64,000 nt of DNA. It comes from Cytophagales bacterium WSM2-2 (GTDB lineage: Bacteria; Bacteroidota; Bacteroidia; Cytophagales; Cyclobacteriaceae). Under the pieces are notes generated by a model. That model worked only from the letters and a program-made list of their open reading frames with translations, ran no database searches and was not told the origin of the DNA. This document shows, piece by piece, positions 24,286 through 33,545 of the stretch. The translations under genes were made by a program, and so were the position numbers. Location of the stretch: the NCBI GenBank assembly GCA_015472025.1, contig BNHL01000001.1, positions 620,001 through 684,000 on the forward strand, read 5' to 3'. Numbering within the stretch: position 1 is the first letter of the stretch; each line of letters begins with the position of its first letter.

Positions 24286-26952
24286 TTAACGGATAGTAAC
24301 GGGAAATAAAATTGTAATTGTCGTTCCTTTACCCAACTCACTGGCAATATCAATGTGACCGTCCATGCGATCCAGCATTTTCTTAACAATGTATAAACCC
24401 AATCCGTTGCCAGTGCTTCTTTCATTGGCCCGAAAATACATCTCTGTAATTCTCGGGAGATATGCGGGGTCAATACCTTGTCCGTTGTCAGAAACCTGCA
24501 GCTGAAGTTCTTTTCCTTTATATAGTACAGAAATCTTAATAACGGGCTTCTGATCATTTGCAAACACAATTGAATTTTCAATCAGGTTTTGAATTACATT
24601 CTTGATTAGGAGAGGGTAGGAATAAAACGGTTGTTTAATCTCTACCTCAGAGATAACCTGGATCTTCTTCTTCAGGATTTCGTCCTGGAAATGATGTATT
24701 TCGGCTTGAATGATGTCTTCAAAGAAAATCTCGCCATAGGTTAAGTCTTCACTACTTGATGCGCTAACTGATTGCAGCTTGGCCAGCATTTTATCCAGGT
24801 TGCGGGCTGTTTCATTCACTTTCTCAAACAATTCAAGAGCTGGCTTTTCTTTAACCATCACTTTGGCAACTTCCGCCAGGCCCATGAACGTAGTAAGTGG
24901 TCTCCGGAAATCATGAGACGATCTGTAGAAAAAAGTATCCAGCTCCCGATAAGCTTCCTTCAATTCAGAAGTACGTGCTTTGATTTTCTCTTCGAGCCCC
25001 TCATTAATTCTCGCGATGGTGTGATTGCTGAGTGTCAGTTCTTCAGCTTGTTCTTCAATTTGTTCTTTCTGACCTGAAATCTCACGATTGAGGTTACCGA
25101 GTACTTCATTGGCTTCTTTAAGTTCTTCCGACTGCGCTGTGATCTCTTCGTTTTGCTCCGATATTTCTATGTTAAGGCGTTTCACTTTTTTATAAAGCCC
25201 AAAGATGATGTAACTGGCAATGCCACCAACAATTGAAATAAGAATACCAACGATGATTATGATTCGCTGCCGGTCGATCTCGGCTTGTTGTAATGCAAGT
25301 CTGTCACGCTGAAGTTGTCGTTCCTGGCTCAATATTTTAATCTCGTTGTCCTTTTGATCAAGTTCAAAATCATGTTGCAGCGTTAAGATGCGGTTGCTCA
25401 TGTTCGAATTGAAAATCGAATCTTTAAGTGTCTCGTAACGTTCTGTGTACTCCGCGGCCTTTCGATAATCCCCAATAGCTCGTAACAAGTCTCTCTTATT
25501 TTTATAAACCCGTGACAATACATCCTGGTAGCCGATCTTCCTGGCAAATGCTTCGCCTTTATCGAGATAGTAGCGGGCCTTTTGATAGTCTTTCGTCTTG
25601 AGATACAATTGTCCTATGGCTTGATAAGAATAGCACTTACCCATGGCATAGTCGGCTTGCTCCGCGATAGCAAGGGCTTTGGACATAAACTCCTCTGCTT
25701 TCTTGTACTCATTCATTTTTTCGTACAGATCACCCATGTTTCCATAAATTCCTGCCTCACCAATTACATTGCCATTCTTTCTGCGGAGTTCCAATGCACG
25801 ATCAAAATACTCCAGGGCTTCCTTAAACTGTCCTTTACGTCCTGCCAGTAATGCAAGCTGGTTCAATACATAGGCTTCCTCTTTTTCGAGGCCTTGTGCA
25901 ACTGAGTAGTCCAGGCTTTTTCTACTGAACTCTTCCGCTAAGGCGTTTTGTTCCATCAGGTAATAAACCCGAGCAATCCTGAAGTGAAGCATTGCCACTT
26001 GTCTTCTGTACCTGTTCTTCTCCGCCAACTGTAATGCCTGGTAAAAATATTTCAGACTAGTTTCATAATTAGACACTTGTCCTTGTAAGTATCCGATCTC
26101 GCCCAGCAAATTCACGAGGTCCCATGGGAATGGATTTCGTTCATAAAATTTCTTCGCCTTCGCAAATAGTTCCAGCGCCAGAGTATGATTGCCGCGATTA
26201 GCAGCAACGATTGCCTGGTACTTGTAAATGATACTTATCTCTTCATTGTCAATTGTATCCTTTCCCAAAGCAGTCTTGCATTCATCGATGTAAGAAGTGG
26301 CCTTTTTATAATCACTTTTATCGAGGTAATAAGATGCCAGGCTAATCCCGGCCCATATCATCGGATGCTTTTCTGCTAAGTGTTTTCTGATCTCCCAACT
26401 CTTAGTCAGGTACATGAGTTGAAATGACTGGTCGTTTTTTAGTTTGCTGTATTCCGCCAGATTCAAATAGAGATACGAGAGATATAGCGGATTAAGGCTG
26501 TCTTTCAACAAAAGATAAGAACGCTGATAGTAAATGGAGGCCGAATCAAGGCGATCAGTTATTTGATGCACTACACCTATACTCGCCAAGATTCTACCTT
26601 GTGTAGTATGATCCTCTTTTTCTAAAATCTTAAGGCCTTGTCTGAAACGTGCCAGAGCTAAGGAATCTCTGCCAGCACTTAACTCGATGATTCCTTTGTA
26701 CATCACCGCTTCGGCTAGTCCCTTTTTATAACTCAACTTCTCGCTGAAGGCATAGGCTTCTTCAATTTGCTTCAGCGATTCCTGGTAGTCGTACGAAAGT
26801 TGGATATAGCCGTAGGCATTCAATGCATCAGCACGCTGCTTTCCAGACCCATGCTGTGCTACCTGTCTGATGCTGTCAATAGCACGTGACTGTGCCGTTA
26901 CCTCGCTCAGTACTGCTACCGCAATAAACAGGGAAATGTAATTTCGAAGCAA
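24286..26952 (-). CDS. TPR-containing sensor histidine kinase
   Basis: The protein has 888 residues and starts with TTG (M-L-R-N-Y-I-S-L) followed by a signal-peptide-like hydrophobic segment. About residues 25-500 form periplasmic tetratricopeptide repeats, then one membrane helix (I-I-I-I-V-G-I-L-I-S-I-V-G-G-I-A) near 570, a coiled coil of 70-80 residues, and the kinase core: H-box S-S-H-D-F-R-R-P-L with His680, N-box N-L-I-E-N-S, D-N-G-Q-G-I-D and G-N-G-L-G-L-Y-I-V. It has no receiver or output domain, and no cognate response regulator lies adjacent, so its partner must be elsewhere. Confidence 0.92.
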   Translation of the reverse strand: MLRNYISLFIAVAVLSEVTAQSRAIDSIRQVAQHGSGKQRADALNAYGYIQLSYDYQESLKQIEEAYAFSEKLSYKKGLAEAVMYKGIIELSAGRDSLALARFRQGLKILEKEDHTTQGRILASIGVVHQITDRLDSASIYYQRSYLLLKDSLNPLYLSYLYLNLAEYSKLKNDQSFQLMYLTKSWEIRKHLAEKHPMIWAGISLASYYLDKSDYKKATSYIDECKTALGKDTIDNEEISIIYKYQAIVAANRGNHTLALELFAKAKKFYERNPFPWDLVNLLGEIGYLQGQVSNYETSLKYFYQALQLAEKNRYRRQVAMLHFRIARVYYLMEQNALAEEFSRKSLDYSVAQGLEKEEAYVLNQLALLAGRKGQFKEALEYFDRALELRRKNGNVIGEAGIYGNMGDLYEKMNEYKKAEEFMSKALAIAEQADYAMGKCYSYQAIGQLYLKTKDYQKARYYLDKGEAFARKIGYQDVLSRVYKNKRDLLRAIGDYRKAAEYTERYETLKDSIFNSNMSNRILTLQHDFELDQKDNEIKILSQERQLQRDRLALQQAEIDRQRIIIIVGILISIVGGIASYIIFGLYKKVKRLNIEISEQNEEITAQSEELKEANEVLGNLNREISGQKEQIEEQAEELTLSNHTIARINEGLEEKIKARTSELKEAYRELDTFFYRSSHDFRRPLTTFMGLAEVAKVMVKEKPALELFEKVNETARNLDKMLAKLQSVSASSSEDLTYGEIFFEDIIQAEIHHFQDEILKKKIQVISEVEIKQPFYSYPLLIKNVIQNLIENSIVFANDQKPVIKISVLYKGKELQLQVSDNGQGIDPAYLPRITEMYFRANERSTGNGLGLYIVKKMLDRMDGHIDIASELGKGTTITILFPVTIR

Positions 26953-27026
26953 GGCACCGGGGATTGTGTAACTGACAATTTAACGAAAATTTAAAAAGTC
27001 AGTCTAATCGTTTTATGTAAAAAAAC

Positions 27027-28661
27027 CTATGACTCCTTTTCCAGGAATGGGTAGCGATAATCGGTCGGGGTAACAAATGTCTCTTTGATAGTCCTTAATG
27101 AAACCCACCGAAGCAGATTTACCTTTGCACCGGCTTTGTCGTTAGTACCCGAACCCCTTGCACCACCAAACGGCTGCTGCCCTACTACAGCACCGGTAGG
27201 TTTGTCATTAATGTAAAAGTTACCTGCACTGTTCATCAATTTCTTTGTGGCCATTTCAACGGCATAACGGTCCCGTGCAAGGATAGACCCGGTTAAAGCG
27301 TAAGGTGAAGTCTTATCGACTAGTTCAAGTGTTTGCTCAAAATTTTCAGCGTGGTAAACATAAATGGTAAGTACCGGTCCAAAAATTTCTTCACACATCG
27401 TAAGTGATGATGCGTCTTTTGTAACAATCACTGTTGGTTCGATGAAATATCCTTTCGATTTGTCATACTTGCCACCAGAAATGATTTCATTCATCGGGTT
27501 CTGGCGTGCTTTCTCAATATAGCCGGTGATGGAATCAAATGCTTTTTCATCGATTACTGCGTTCACGAAGTTTCCGAAATCCTCCACTGGTCCCATCGAA
27601 ATGCTTTTGAGATCTGCAACCATATTTTTCTTCACATCTTCCCATAGGTTGGAAGGAACGTAAGCGCGCGAGGCCGCTGAGCATTTTTGACCCTGGTATT
27701 CGAATGAGCCCCGAATCAGTGCCGTAGCGATTTCTTTCGCATCTGAACTCTTATGAGCAATTACAAAATCCTTGCCACCGGTCTCGCCTACGATCCGTGG
27801 ATAAGACTTGTACTTACTGATGTTTTCACCAATCGTTTTCCAAACGCCATTGAACACACCTGTGCTACCGGTAAACTGAATTCCTCCAAAGTCTTTGTGA
27901 TTGAAAATAACTTCTGCCGCCTCAGGGCCACTCACATAAATCAGGTTGATCACTCCGTCAGGCAATCCGGCCTCCTTCAACACCTGCATGATTACATTAG
28001 CTGCATAAATCTGTGTGTTGCTGGGTTTCCATACTACCGTATTGCCCATCATGGCCATACTGGTTGGTAGGTTTCCCGCAATGGCTGTAAAATTGAATGG
28101 CGTAAGTGCGAATGTAAATCCTTCCAGCGGACGATATTCAATTCTGTTCCACACACCGGGAGATGAAATCGGCTGATCGTTATAAATCTCGGTCATAAAC
28201 GAAACGTTGAAACGCAGGAAGTCGATCAGTTCGCATGCCGAATCGATCTCAGCCTGGTAAGCACTTTTCGACTGCCCCAGCATCGTAGCTGCGTTAATTT
28301 TATAACGATAAGGACCTGCTAGCAAATCCGCAGCTTTCAGAAAAATACTCGCACGGTTTTCCCAGCTTAAATTGGCCCAAAGTTCCTTTGCAGCCATAGC
28401 CGCATTAATTGCCTGCTCTACATGACTCTTATCACCCTGATGAAAGTAACCTAAGGTGTGCTTATGGTCGTGTGGGGGTGACAACCTTTTTTTATTGCCT
28501 GTCCGGACTTCTTCAGCACCGATGTACATAGGAATATCCTGCTCTTTCGAGCGACCTTCTTCCAACGCTTTTTTCAGGGCTGCGCGCTCCTTTGTACCGG
28601 GCGCATAAGACAATACAGGTTCGTTTTTAGGGGTAGGAACTTTGAAAAATCCGTTTGACAT
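27027..28661 (-). CDS. pruA: L-glutamate gamma-semialdehyde dehydrogenase (delta-1-pyrroline-5-carboxylate dehydrogenase)
   Basis: The protein has 544 residues, the usual length of the stand-alone PruA of Bacteroidota. The aldehyde dehydrogenase features are all present: NAD-binding F-T-G-S-T-G-V-F, the general-base Glu in V-G-E-T-G-G-K-D, and the catalytic Cys in Y-Q-G-Q-K-C-S-A-A-S-R. It oxidises glutamate semialdehyde to glutamate in proline catabolism. The proline dehydrogenase gene is not in the window. A TACCTTTG -7-like box lies 31 bases upstream. Confidence 0.96.
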   Translation of the reverse strand: MSNGFFKVPTPKNEPVLSYAPGTKERAALKKALEEGRSKEQDIPMYIGAEEVRTGNKKRLSPPHDHKHTLGYFHQGDKSHVEQAINAAMAAKELWANLSWENRASIFLKAADLLAGPYRYKINAATMLGQSKSAYQAEIDSACELIDFLRFNVSFMTEIYNDQPISSPGVWNRIEYRPLEGFTFALTPFNFTAIAGNLPTSMAMMGNTVVWKPSNTQIYAANVIMQVLKEAGLPDGVINLIYVSGPEAAEVIFNHKDFGGIQFTGSTGVFNGVWKTIGENISKYKSYPRIVGETGGKDFVIAHKSSDAKEIATALIRGSFEYQGQKCSAASRAYVPSNLWEDVKKNMVADLKSISMGPVEDFGNFVNAVIDEKAFDSITGYIEKARQNPMNEIISGGKYDKSKGYFIEPTVIVTKDASSLTMCEEIFGPVLTIYVYHAENFEQTLELVDKTSPYALTGSILARDRYAVEMATKKLMNSAGNFYINDKPTGAVVGQQPFGGARGSGTNDKAGAKVNLLRWVSLRTIKETFVTPTDYRYPFLEKES

Positions 28662-28691
28662 AGAATTTTAAGCTGTTTTTTTTTAAGGCTT

Positions 28692-28699
28692 CAAAGGTA
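28692..28699 (-). promoter_or_regulatory. putative -7 promoter box of pruA
   Basis: On the minus strand the sequence TACCTTTG matches TAnnTTTG. It lies in the 50-base gap between the yjjG stop and the pruA start. I see no convincing -33 element at the expected distance. Confidence 0.35.
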
Positions 28700-28711
28700 A
28701 CAATTTAGTAC

Positions 28712-29407
28712 TCACAGAAAGTTCTTCAACTCCCGCAAAGTTTCGATCTCATAGCTGACCCGGGTTTGATGTTCAATCTTATTGGGATTGAAAAAAACAG
28801 TGTCTATGGATGCGTTGACCGCTCCCGCAATGTCAGTTAAAAGGTTGTCCCCGATCATTATCGTTTCGTGCGCTGCAATGTTGTTTTCGTTCATTGCAAA
28901 TTCAAATATCTCGCGAGACGGCTTTTTATGACCGGCCCTTGCTGATGTGACGATACTTTTGAAAAAATGATCAATGCCCGATGAAGCCAGTTTGGTCGAC
29001 TGGATTTCGTCAAATCCATTCGTAATTATCACCATCGGATATTTGGCGTGCAAATACTCAAGTGTTTCCTTACAGCCTTCCATGAGGTGCTTCTTTTTGG
29101 GGGACTCGTTGATATATTCATTGGAGAAAGAGAGCGACATCCCGAGATCATCGAGACCTAACGCCAGGAAAATCCGGTGAAAGCGCTCGTTGCGAATCAC
29201 ATCGCGATGCAACAACCCGCGATCGTATTGATCCCATAACTCATTATTGATAACATAAAAAGTCCGGAGAAAATCCTCCGTATTTTCAACTCCTCTTTTG
29301 TTCAGTTCAAATTGGTGATAAAGCTCCGTCAGCGCTTCACGCGAATTGGTTTCGTAATCCCAGAGCGTATGGTCCAGGTCAAAGAAGATGCATTTGTATT
29401 TTTTCAT
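28712..29407 (-). CDS. yjjG: YjjG-family noncanonical pyrimidine nucleotidase
   Basis: The protein has 231 residues of the HAD superfamily. Motif I is F-F-D-L-D-H-T-L-W-D with nucleophile D10 and D12; motif II is I-T-N-G-F; motif IV is I-M-I-G-D-N-L-L-T-D-I-A-G. The D-H-T-L-W-D and T-N-G-F-D-E-I-Q patterns are specific for YjjG, which dephosphorylates non-canonical pyrimidine nucleotides. It sits 50 bases upstream of pruA and 17 bases downstream of an HTH regulator gene on the same strand. Confidence 0.92.
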   Translation of the reverse strand: MKKYKCIFFDLDHTLWDYETNSREALTELYHQFELNKRGVENTEDFLRTFYVINNELWDQYDRGLLHRDVIRNERFHRIFLALGLDDLGMSLSFSNEYINESPKKKHLMEGCKETLEYLHAKYPMVIITNGFDEIQSTKLASSGIDHFFKSIVTSARAGHKKPSREIFEFAMNENNIAAHETIMIGDNLLTDIAGAVNASIDTVFFNPNKIEHQTRVSYEIETLRELKNFL

Positions 29408-29424
29408 TGAATTAAAACGAACAA

Positions 29425-29811
29425 TTAAACTTGGCCAAGTGGTTTCATCTTCAACCGGTTTAATGTCAACTCACGGTTGGTATACATGGTCTGAAAAATC
29501 TGCTGGTCTTTCTGCAATATGGGGTCGCGCCTCAGGAACTGCATAATCTGTTGTATAATGTCAAACACCTCGTCTTTGATCTGGTAAAACATCCATTGAT
29601 TGAATTTACGCGAAGTGAGGATGCCCGAATTTTTCAGGTAAATCAGGTGCCTGGATGTCTTGGTCTGAGTAAACTCCAGGATATTTTCCAGGTCTGTAAT
29701 GCACATTTCACCATTGGTCATTATCAAATGCAAAATCCGCAAGCGAGCTGTATCGCTGCAAGCCAGGAAAATCTGTGCCCCAGGGTCAATGTTAAAATGT
29801 TTCAGTCGCAT
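29425..29811 (-). CDS. ArsR-family winged-helix regulator
   Basis: ATG at 29811 gives 128 residues starting M-R-L-K-H-F-N-I-D-P-G-A-Q-I-F; an open frame continues upstream but lacks this conserved start. The HTH is D-T-A-R-L-R-I-L-H-L-I ... C-I-T-D-L-E-N-I-L ... T-K-T-S-R-H-L-I-Y-L. One or two cysteines (C-S-D, M-C-I-T) are present but without the classical metal-binding arrangement. It lies immediately upstream of yjjG; target unknown. Divergent from the carboxypeptidase-regulatory-domain gene at 29967. Confidence 0.8.
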   Translation of the reverse strand: MRLKHFNIDPGAQIFLACSDTARLRILHLIMTNGEMCITDLENILEFTQTKTSRHLIYLKNSGILTSRKFNQWMFYQIKDEVFDIIQQIMQFLRRDPILQKDQQIFQTMYTNRELTLNRLKMKPLGQV

Positions 29812-29966
29812 GAGCCCGAAAATTACAAAACTTCCTTTGGCGGCAGAATTCATATTTAAAGCGGTAAAATTCAAACTTTTTGATGGCCCGGCACATCTCC
29901 ATCAAATACCGAACCCAGACGATGATATGTTTCAGCCGAATCCTTACCTTTGAAAGTTTACAATTA

Positions 29967-30608
29967 ATGACTGTGAGGAATTTTTACTTTTTTCTAGTCC
30001 TTTTATTTTGCGTAGCGCTGTTGAATTCACAGGAAGCTTCTGCCCAGGCAAAAAGGAGAGTTATACAGCTTTCAGGGTTCGTCACGGATACCACAGGCGC
30101 TTTTCTGCCAGGTGTCAACTTATATGTCCCGAAAGCCGGCCGTGGAACCTCCACGTCAAGAAATGGATTCTTCTCACTACCTGTACTAGTTGGTGACTCA
30201 CTTACAATTACATGTATCGGATACCGGCCACAGAGTTATACAGTGCCCGATGACGCCAAAGAGTTTACGTCTGTATTACTTGAAATGTCAGAAGACTATC
30301 AAATATTACCTCCGGTGTATGTGATGCAAACGGAAGAGCTATTCAAGGAAGCTGTACTCGCCCTGAATATACCTTTAGATAATACCGGCATCGATCCGAA
30401 ATCCATGAATGCCGAGTTGATGGCACTGATGGTCAAAACAACACCTATGGATGGAAATGCCAACTACCGCTATTACATCGAGCAATTTTCCACTTCGGCT
30501 GAAAATAAATTCCACCCGATATACAATCCATTCCTGAACCCGTTGAACTGGGTGAAATTCATTAAGGACATGAAGAAAAAGAAAAAGGCTGCCGAAAACA
30601 GAAACTAA
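29967..30608 (+). CDS. carboxypeptidase-regulatory-like domain protein, secreted
   Basis: ATG at 29967 gives 213 residues with a signal peptide (F-L-V-L-L-F-C-V-A-L-L near the start, cleavage after A-S-A-Q). The domain I-Q-L-S-G-F-V-T-D-T-T-G-A-F-L-P-G-V-N-L-Y-V-P with G-T-S-T-S-R-N-G-F-F-S-L is the beta-sandwich carrier typical of TonB-linked or DUF5686 proteins, here alone. The C-terminus is Lys-rich (K-D-M-K-K-K-K-K-A). It ends on a stop shared with the LytT stop. Confidence 0.8.
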   Translation: MTVRNFYFFLVLLFCVALLNSQEASAQAKRRVIQLSGFVTDTTGAFLPGVNLYVPKAGRGTSTSRNGFFSLPVLVGDSLTITCIGYRPQSYTVPDDAKEFTSVLLEMSEDYQILPPVYVMQTEELFKEAVLALNIPLDNTGIDPKSMNAELMALMVKTTPMDGNANYRYYIEQFSTSAENKFHPIYNPFLNPLNWVKFIKDMKKKKKAAENRN

Positions 30609-31318
30609 CTCTGGCTTTTCTTTTCTTTCAACAGGAGCTCCATGATCTCCGGCTTCTTCTCCCTGCTCATCGGTAAATACTTCCCACCGACAACCAAGTC
30701 GCTTCCGTCAATTGAAGTAATGGCACTCACGGCCACGATATAAGACTTATGTGTTCTGATAAATTGTGATGATGGCAATATTTCTTCAATCGCCTTCATG
30801 CGCATGAGTGTGACAAATTTTTGTGAAGGCGTGTAGATCACAACATAATTCTCCATTCCCTCTACATAGATCACATCGCGATACAGAATTTTCTCGTACC
30901 GGTGGTCGCATTTCACGAAGAAAAAATCAGAAGCCTGAGGCTCAGGTCGCGTTTTGAGCAGGTGAAAGTCTCTGGCTTTATTTACAGACTTCAGTAGACG
31001 ATCAAACGGAAAAGGTTTTATCAGGTAATCCAACACATCCAGTTCAAATCCCTGCAAAGCAAAATTGGGATAAGCCGTAGTCATCACCACCATCGGAGGT
31101 TGCTTCAATGATTTCAGAAACTCAATGCCGGTCAGGCGTGGCATCTGAATATCCAGAAACATCAGGTCAATTGGTTCTGTTGCCAAAAGTTGATTGGCCT
31201 GCAATGCATCTTCGCAAACACCTTTAATCTGGACAAAATCTATTTGAGTTAAATACGAGAGTAGACCTTCCCGCGCCAATGGTTCATCTTCAACAACAAT
31301 CGTTTTAATCGGGGTCAT
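30605..31318 (-). CDS. LytR/AlgR-family response regulator (LytTR DNA-binding domain)
   Basis: The protein has 237 residues. The receiver domain shows acidic pocket E10-D11-E12, phospho-acceptor D56 in M-F-L-D-I-Q-M-P-R-L, and the K-P-F motif in L-I-K-P-F-P-F. The LytTR domain covers about 130-237 (R-Y-E-K-I-L-Y-R-D-V-I-Y-V-E-G, F-I-R-T-H-K-S-Y-I-V). It is directly joined to the sensor kinase gene without a gap (31318/31319), forming a two-component pair. Its stop codon overlaps the stop of the convergent gene by 3-4 bases (CTAA). Confidence 0.94.
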   Translation of the reverse strand: MTPIKTIVVEDEPLAREGLLSYLTQIDFVQIKGVCEDALQANQLLATEPIDLMFLDIQMPRLTGIEFLKSLKQPPMVVMTTAYPNFALQGFELDVLDYLIKPFPFDRLLKSVNKARDFHLLKTRPEPQASDFFFVKCDHRYEKILYRDVIYVEGMENYVVIYTPSQKFVTLMRMKAIEEILPSSQFIRTHKSYIVAVSAITSIDGSDLVVGGKYLPMSREKKPEIMELLLKEKKSQS

Positions 31319-32341
31319 TTAAGCAACATTCAATGATAACATGACTTTATAAGTACCAGGCCGCTCAACAATATTGAGCACGTGTTTTTCCGGATAGATC
31401 AGCTCAAGCCTGCGTTTTACATTCTTGTGACCAATACCGCCCGGGGACGTCCGGACGAGATTATCCGTAGTATTAAAAAAATGAGCATGAAAAACGTTTT
31501 CCTCACACCACATTTTAATAATGATCTTGTTTTCTGTTCCGGAAAAATTAGATACATACTTAAAAGTATTTTCCAGAAAGGGAATAAGCATGAAGGGGGC
31601 CAGCTCAAATCCCTGCAGGTTTTCAGCGGTATTGAATTCAACTTTTGTCTTGTTCCCTTTGCGGATTTCCTCGAGACTTACAAAGTTGCGGAGGTACTCG
31701 ATCTCCTTTTCGATAGCGATCTTCTCCCCGGTGCAGTCATATAACTGGAAACGAAGTAAGTCAGACAAACGAATCAGTGTATTCGCAGCCTGGTCCTGAT
31801 CTTTCTTGATTAAAAAATAAATACTATTGATCGCGTTAAAAAGAAAATGAGGATTTACCTGAGCTTTCAGGTATTGAAGTTCTGATTCTATTCTCTGCTG
31901 TTCGATCAGTTTTGCAGAGCGATCTAACCCGATCTTGTCGACCACCAGCTTGATTGAACACATGATTCCCGCTATCGTAATGATCGAGAAGAACGCCATG
32001 AATATGGCCATGTAAGGCTTATCTGCATATTCTTTGGAAGTACTCATGAAAGTATAGTACATGAATATGGCCAGCCCTACGGACTCAACAATCAGAAGTC
32101 CCAAAACACTCCAGAAGAATTTGCTGTACTTACGAGTGTAGAGGAATTTCGGAATGAGGTAATATCCAATAATGTAAAAGGAGCTTGCATTGAAAGCAAA
32201 ATACACGGACGTAACACCAAACAACGGCAGCAGGCTTGTATAGTAGGCCCGATACATAGTCATAAAAAACGCGAAGTAGCCTATCCACGCCAGGATGTGG
32301 TGAACTTTGTATTTGTAGAGCCTTTGCAAGTCTGCATTCAT
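31319..32341 (-). CDS. LytS-type sensor histidine kinase
   Basis: ATG at 32341 gives 340 residues starting M-N-A-D-L-Q-R-L-Y-K-Y-K-V-H-H-I-L, typical of the family; the upstream open frame is ignored. There are four hydrophobic segments in the first 140 residues, then the His_kinase domain with the phospho-acceptor in Q-V-N-P-H-F-L-F-N-A-I-N-S. The ATPase lobe contains L-A-P-F-M-L-I-P-F-L-E-N and G-I-G-H-K-N-V-K-R-R-L. It partners the LytTR regulator just downstream; target genes unknown, perhaps the divergent hydrolase region. Confidence 0.92.
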   Translation of the reverse strand: MNADLQRLYKYKVHHILAWIGYFAFFMTMYRAYYTSLLPLFGVTSVYFAFNASSFYIIGYYLIPKFLYTRKYSKFFWSVLGLLIVESVGLAIFMYYTFMSTSKEYADKPYMAIFMAFFSIITIAGIMCSIKLVVDKIGLDRSAKLIEQQRIESELQYLKAQVNPHFLFNAINSIYFLIKKDQDQAANTLIRLSDLLRFQLYDCTGEKIAIEKEIEYLRNFVSLEEIRKGNKTKVEFNTAENLQGFELAPFMLIPFLENTFKYVSNFSGTENKIIIKMWCEENVFHAHFFNTTDNLVRTSPGGIGHKNVKRRLELIYPEKHVLNIVERPGTYKVMLSLNVA

Positions 32342-32564
32342 GGTTAAAAATACGGATATGGTACCGGATAGTGTTACACCATTGACCAACTGCTCAAAAT
32401 TATTGATCAATTGCATCCGTTACTCCACAAATATAATTGCGGAGTCTAACATCAATTCTTCCATTTTCTGGTGGCTTGCATTTCGTCACGAGTAATCAGC
32501 AGATGGTCAAGTAAAAATTACCCGATTGAATACTTCCCGTTCATTCGATCAAATTACAAATCCT

Positions 32565-33419
32565 ATGAAAACAAAAACCATTTTAGTCCTCGTCCTGGCA
32601 TTTTCATTTGTTCGAGTCAGTGCTCAGCAAATGTTTACAGTTGACGTAAAAGGTAAAGGCAAACCAATGATTCTTATCCACGGCCTCTATTGCTCGTCTG
32701 AAGTTTGGAAAGAAACCGTGGAGCGCTACCAGAAAAACTATGAGTGTCACATTCTAACACTGGCTGGCTTTGGCGGCAACGCCCCAAAATTGAGCAACCG
32801 TTTTTTGGAAACGGCAAAAGATGATGTGGTGGCTTACGCCAAGAAATTAAAGAAGCCGATACTTGTTGGTCACAGTATGGGTGGTTTCATATCGTTTTGG
32901 GCAGCCGCCAGTGCAGCCGGTGTTTTTGAAAAAGTAATTGCGGTTGATGGAGTTCCTTTTCTTCCCGAGTTATTCATGCCAGGATCAACTCCTGAAACTG
33001 CCAAGCCGATGGCCACAGCTACAAAGGCTCGAATGGAAAATCAAACTCCGGCACAGATAGAAGAAGGCCAAAAGCAATACCTCCCTTCAATGATCACCAG
33101 CGCTGAACGAATTGCACAAGTAGCAAAAATTGCGTCCAAAGCAGATCCCAACACACAAGCCGAAGTGATGTATGAAATGTATACCATTGATTTACGCAAA
33201 ACAGTCGCTTCGATTGACTGCCCGATCCTATTGATGGGTGCCTGGATTGCCTATAAACAATACGGGGTGACTCACGAAAGTATTATGAAGTCTTACCAAG
33301 ACCAGGTAGCAGCAGTGAAAAACAGTACAGTTGAGATTAATGACACGGGAAAACATTTTCTCTTCTACGATGATCCTGCATGGTTCAATGAAAAAATGGA
33401 TGCCTTTCTGCAGAAATAA
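32565..33419 (+). CDS. secreted alpha/beta hydrolase
   Basis: ATG at 32565 gives 284 residues with a signal peptide (MKTKTILVLVLAFSFVRVSAQ). The fold markers are H-G-L-Y near residue 38, nucleophile elbow G-H-S-M-G-G, an acid in the D-C-P-I-L-L-M-G-A region and a histidine in G-K-H-F-L-F near the end. Substrate unknown. The gene is divergent from the LytS gene and is immediately followed by an inverted-repeat element. Confidence 0.85.
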   Translation: MKTKTILVLVLAFSFVRVSAQQMFTVDVKGKGKPMILIHGLYCSSEVWKETVERYQKNYECHILTLAGFGGNAPKLSNRFLETAKDDVVAYAKKLKKPILVGHSMGGFISFWAAASAAGVFEKVIAVDGVPFLPELFMPGSTPETAKPMATATKARMENQTPAQIEEGQKQYLPSMITSAERIAQVAKIASKADPNTQAEVMYEMYTIDLRKTVASIDCPILLMGAWIAYKQYGVTHESIMKSYQDQVAAVKNSTVEINDTGKHFLFYDDPAWFNEKMDAFLQK

Positions 33420-33426
33420 ATGAAAA

Positions 33427-33529
33427 CCTACGAGGGAAGCGAAGTAACCCCAACCCCAAATACTAGAGATTACTTCTTGTTACCTGACTACACCAAAACT
33501 TGCAGCCAGATAATTTCTTCCCTCGTAGG
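33427..33529. repeat. 103-bp inverted-repeat element (candidate MITE/REP-like)
   Basis: A perfect 13-bp inverted repeat, CCTACGAGGGAAG at 33427-33439 and CTTCCCTCGTAGG at 33517-33529, encloses 77 bases. Inside is a second pair, GAAGTAA at 33441-33447 and TTACTTC at 33471-33477. It sits exactly between a stop codon and the next start. It has no coding role that I recognise, and copies elsewhere in the window were not seen. Confidence 0.6.
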
Positions 33530-33545
33530 GAATTCAATTCAAACT

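Noticed and set aside
32342-32416. Upstream extension of the LytS-type kinase
   Set aside because: Adds residues before the conserved M-N-A-D-L-Q-R-L-Y-K-Y start; no family support.
33420-33545. N-terminal extension of the small membrane protein through the inverted-repeat element
   Set aside because: The stretch is the repeat element itself and lacks coding character; the ATG at 33546 gives a natural membrane protein start.
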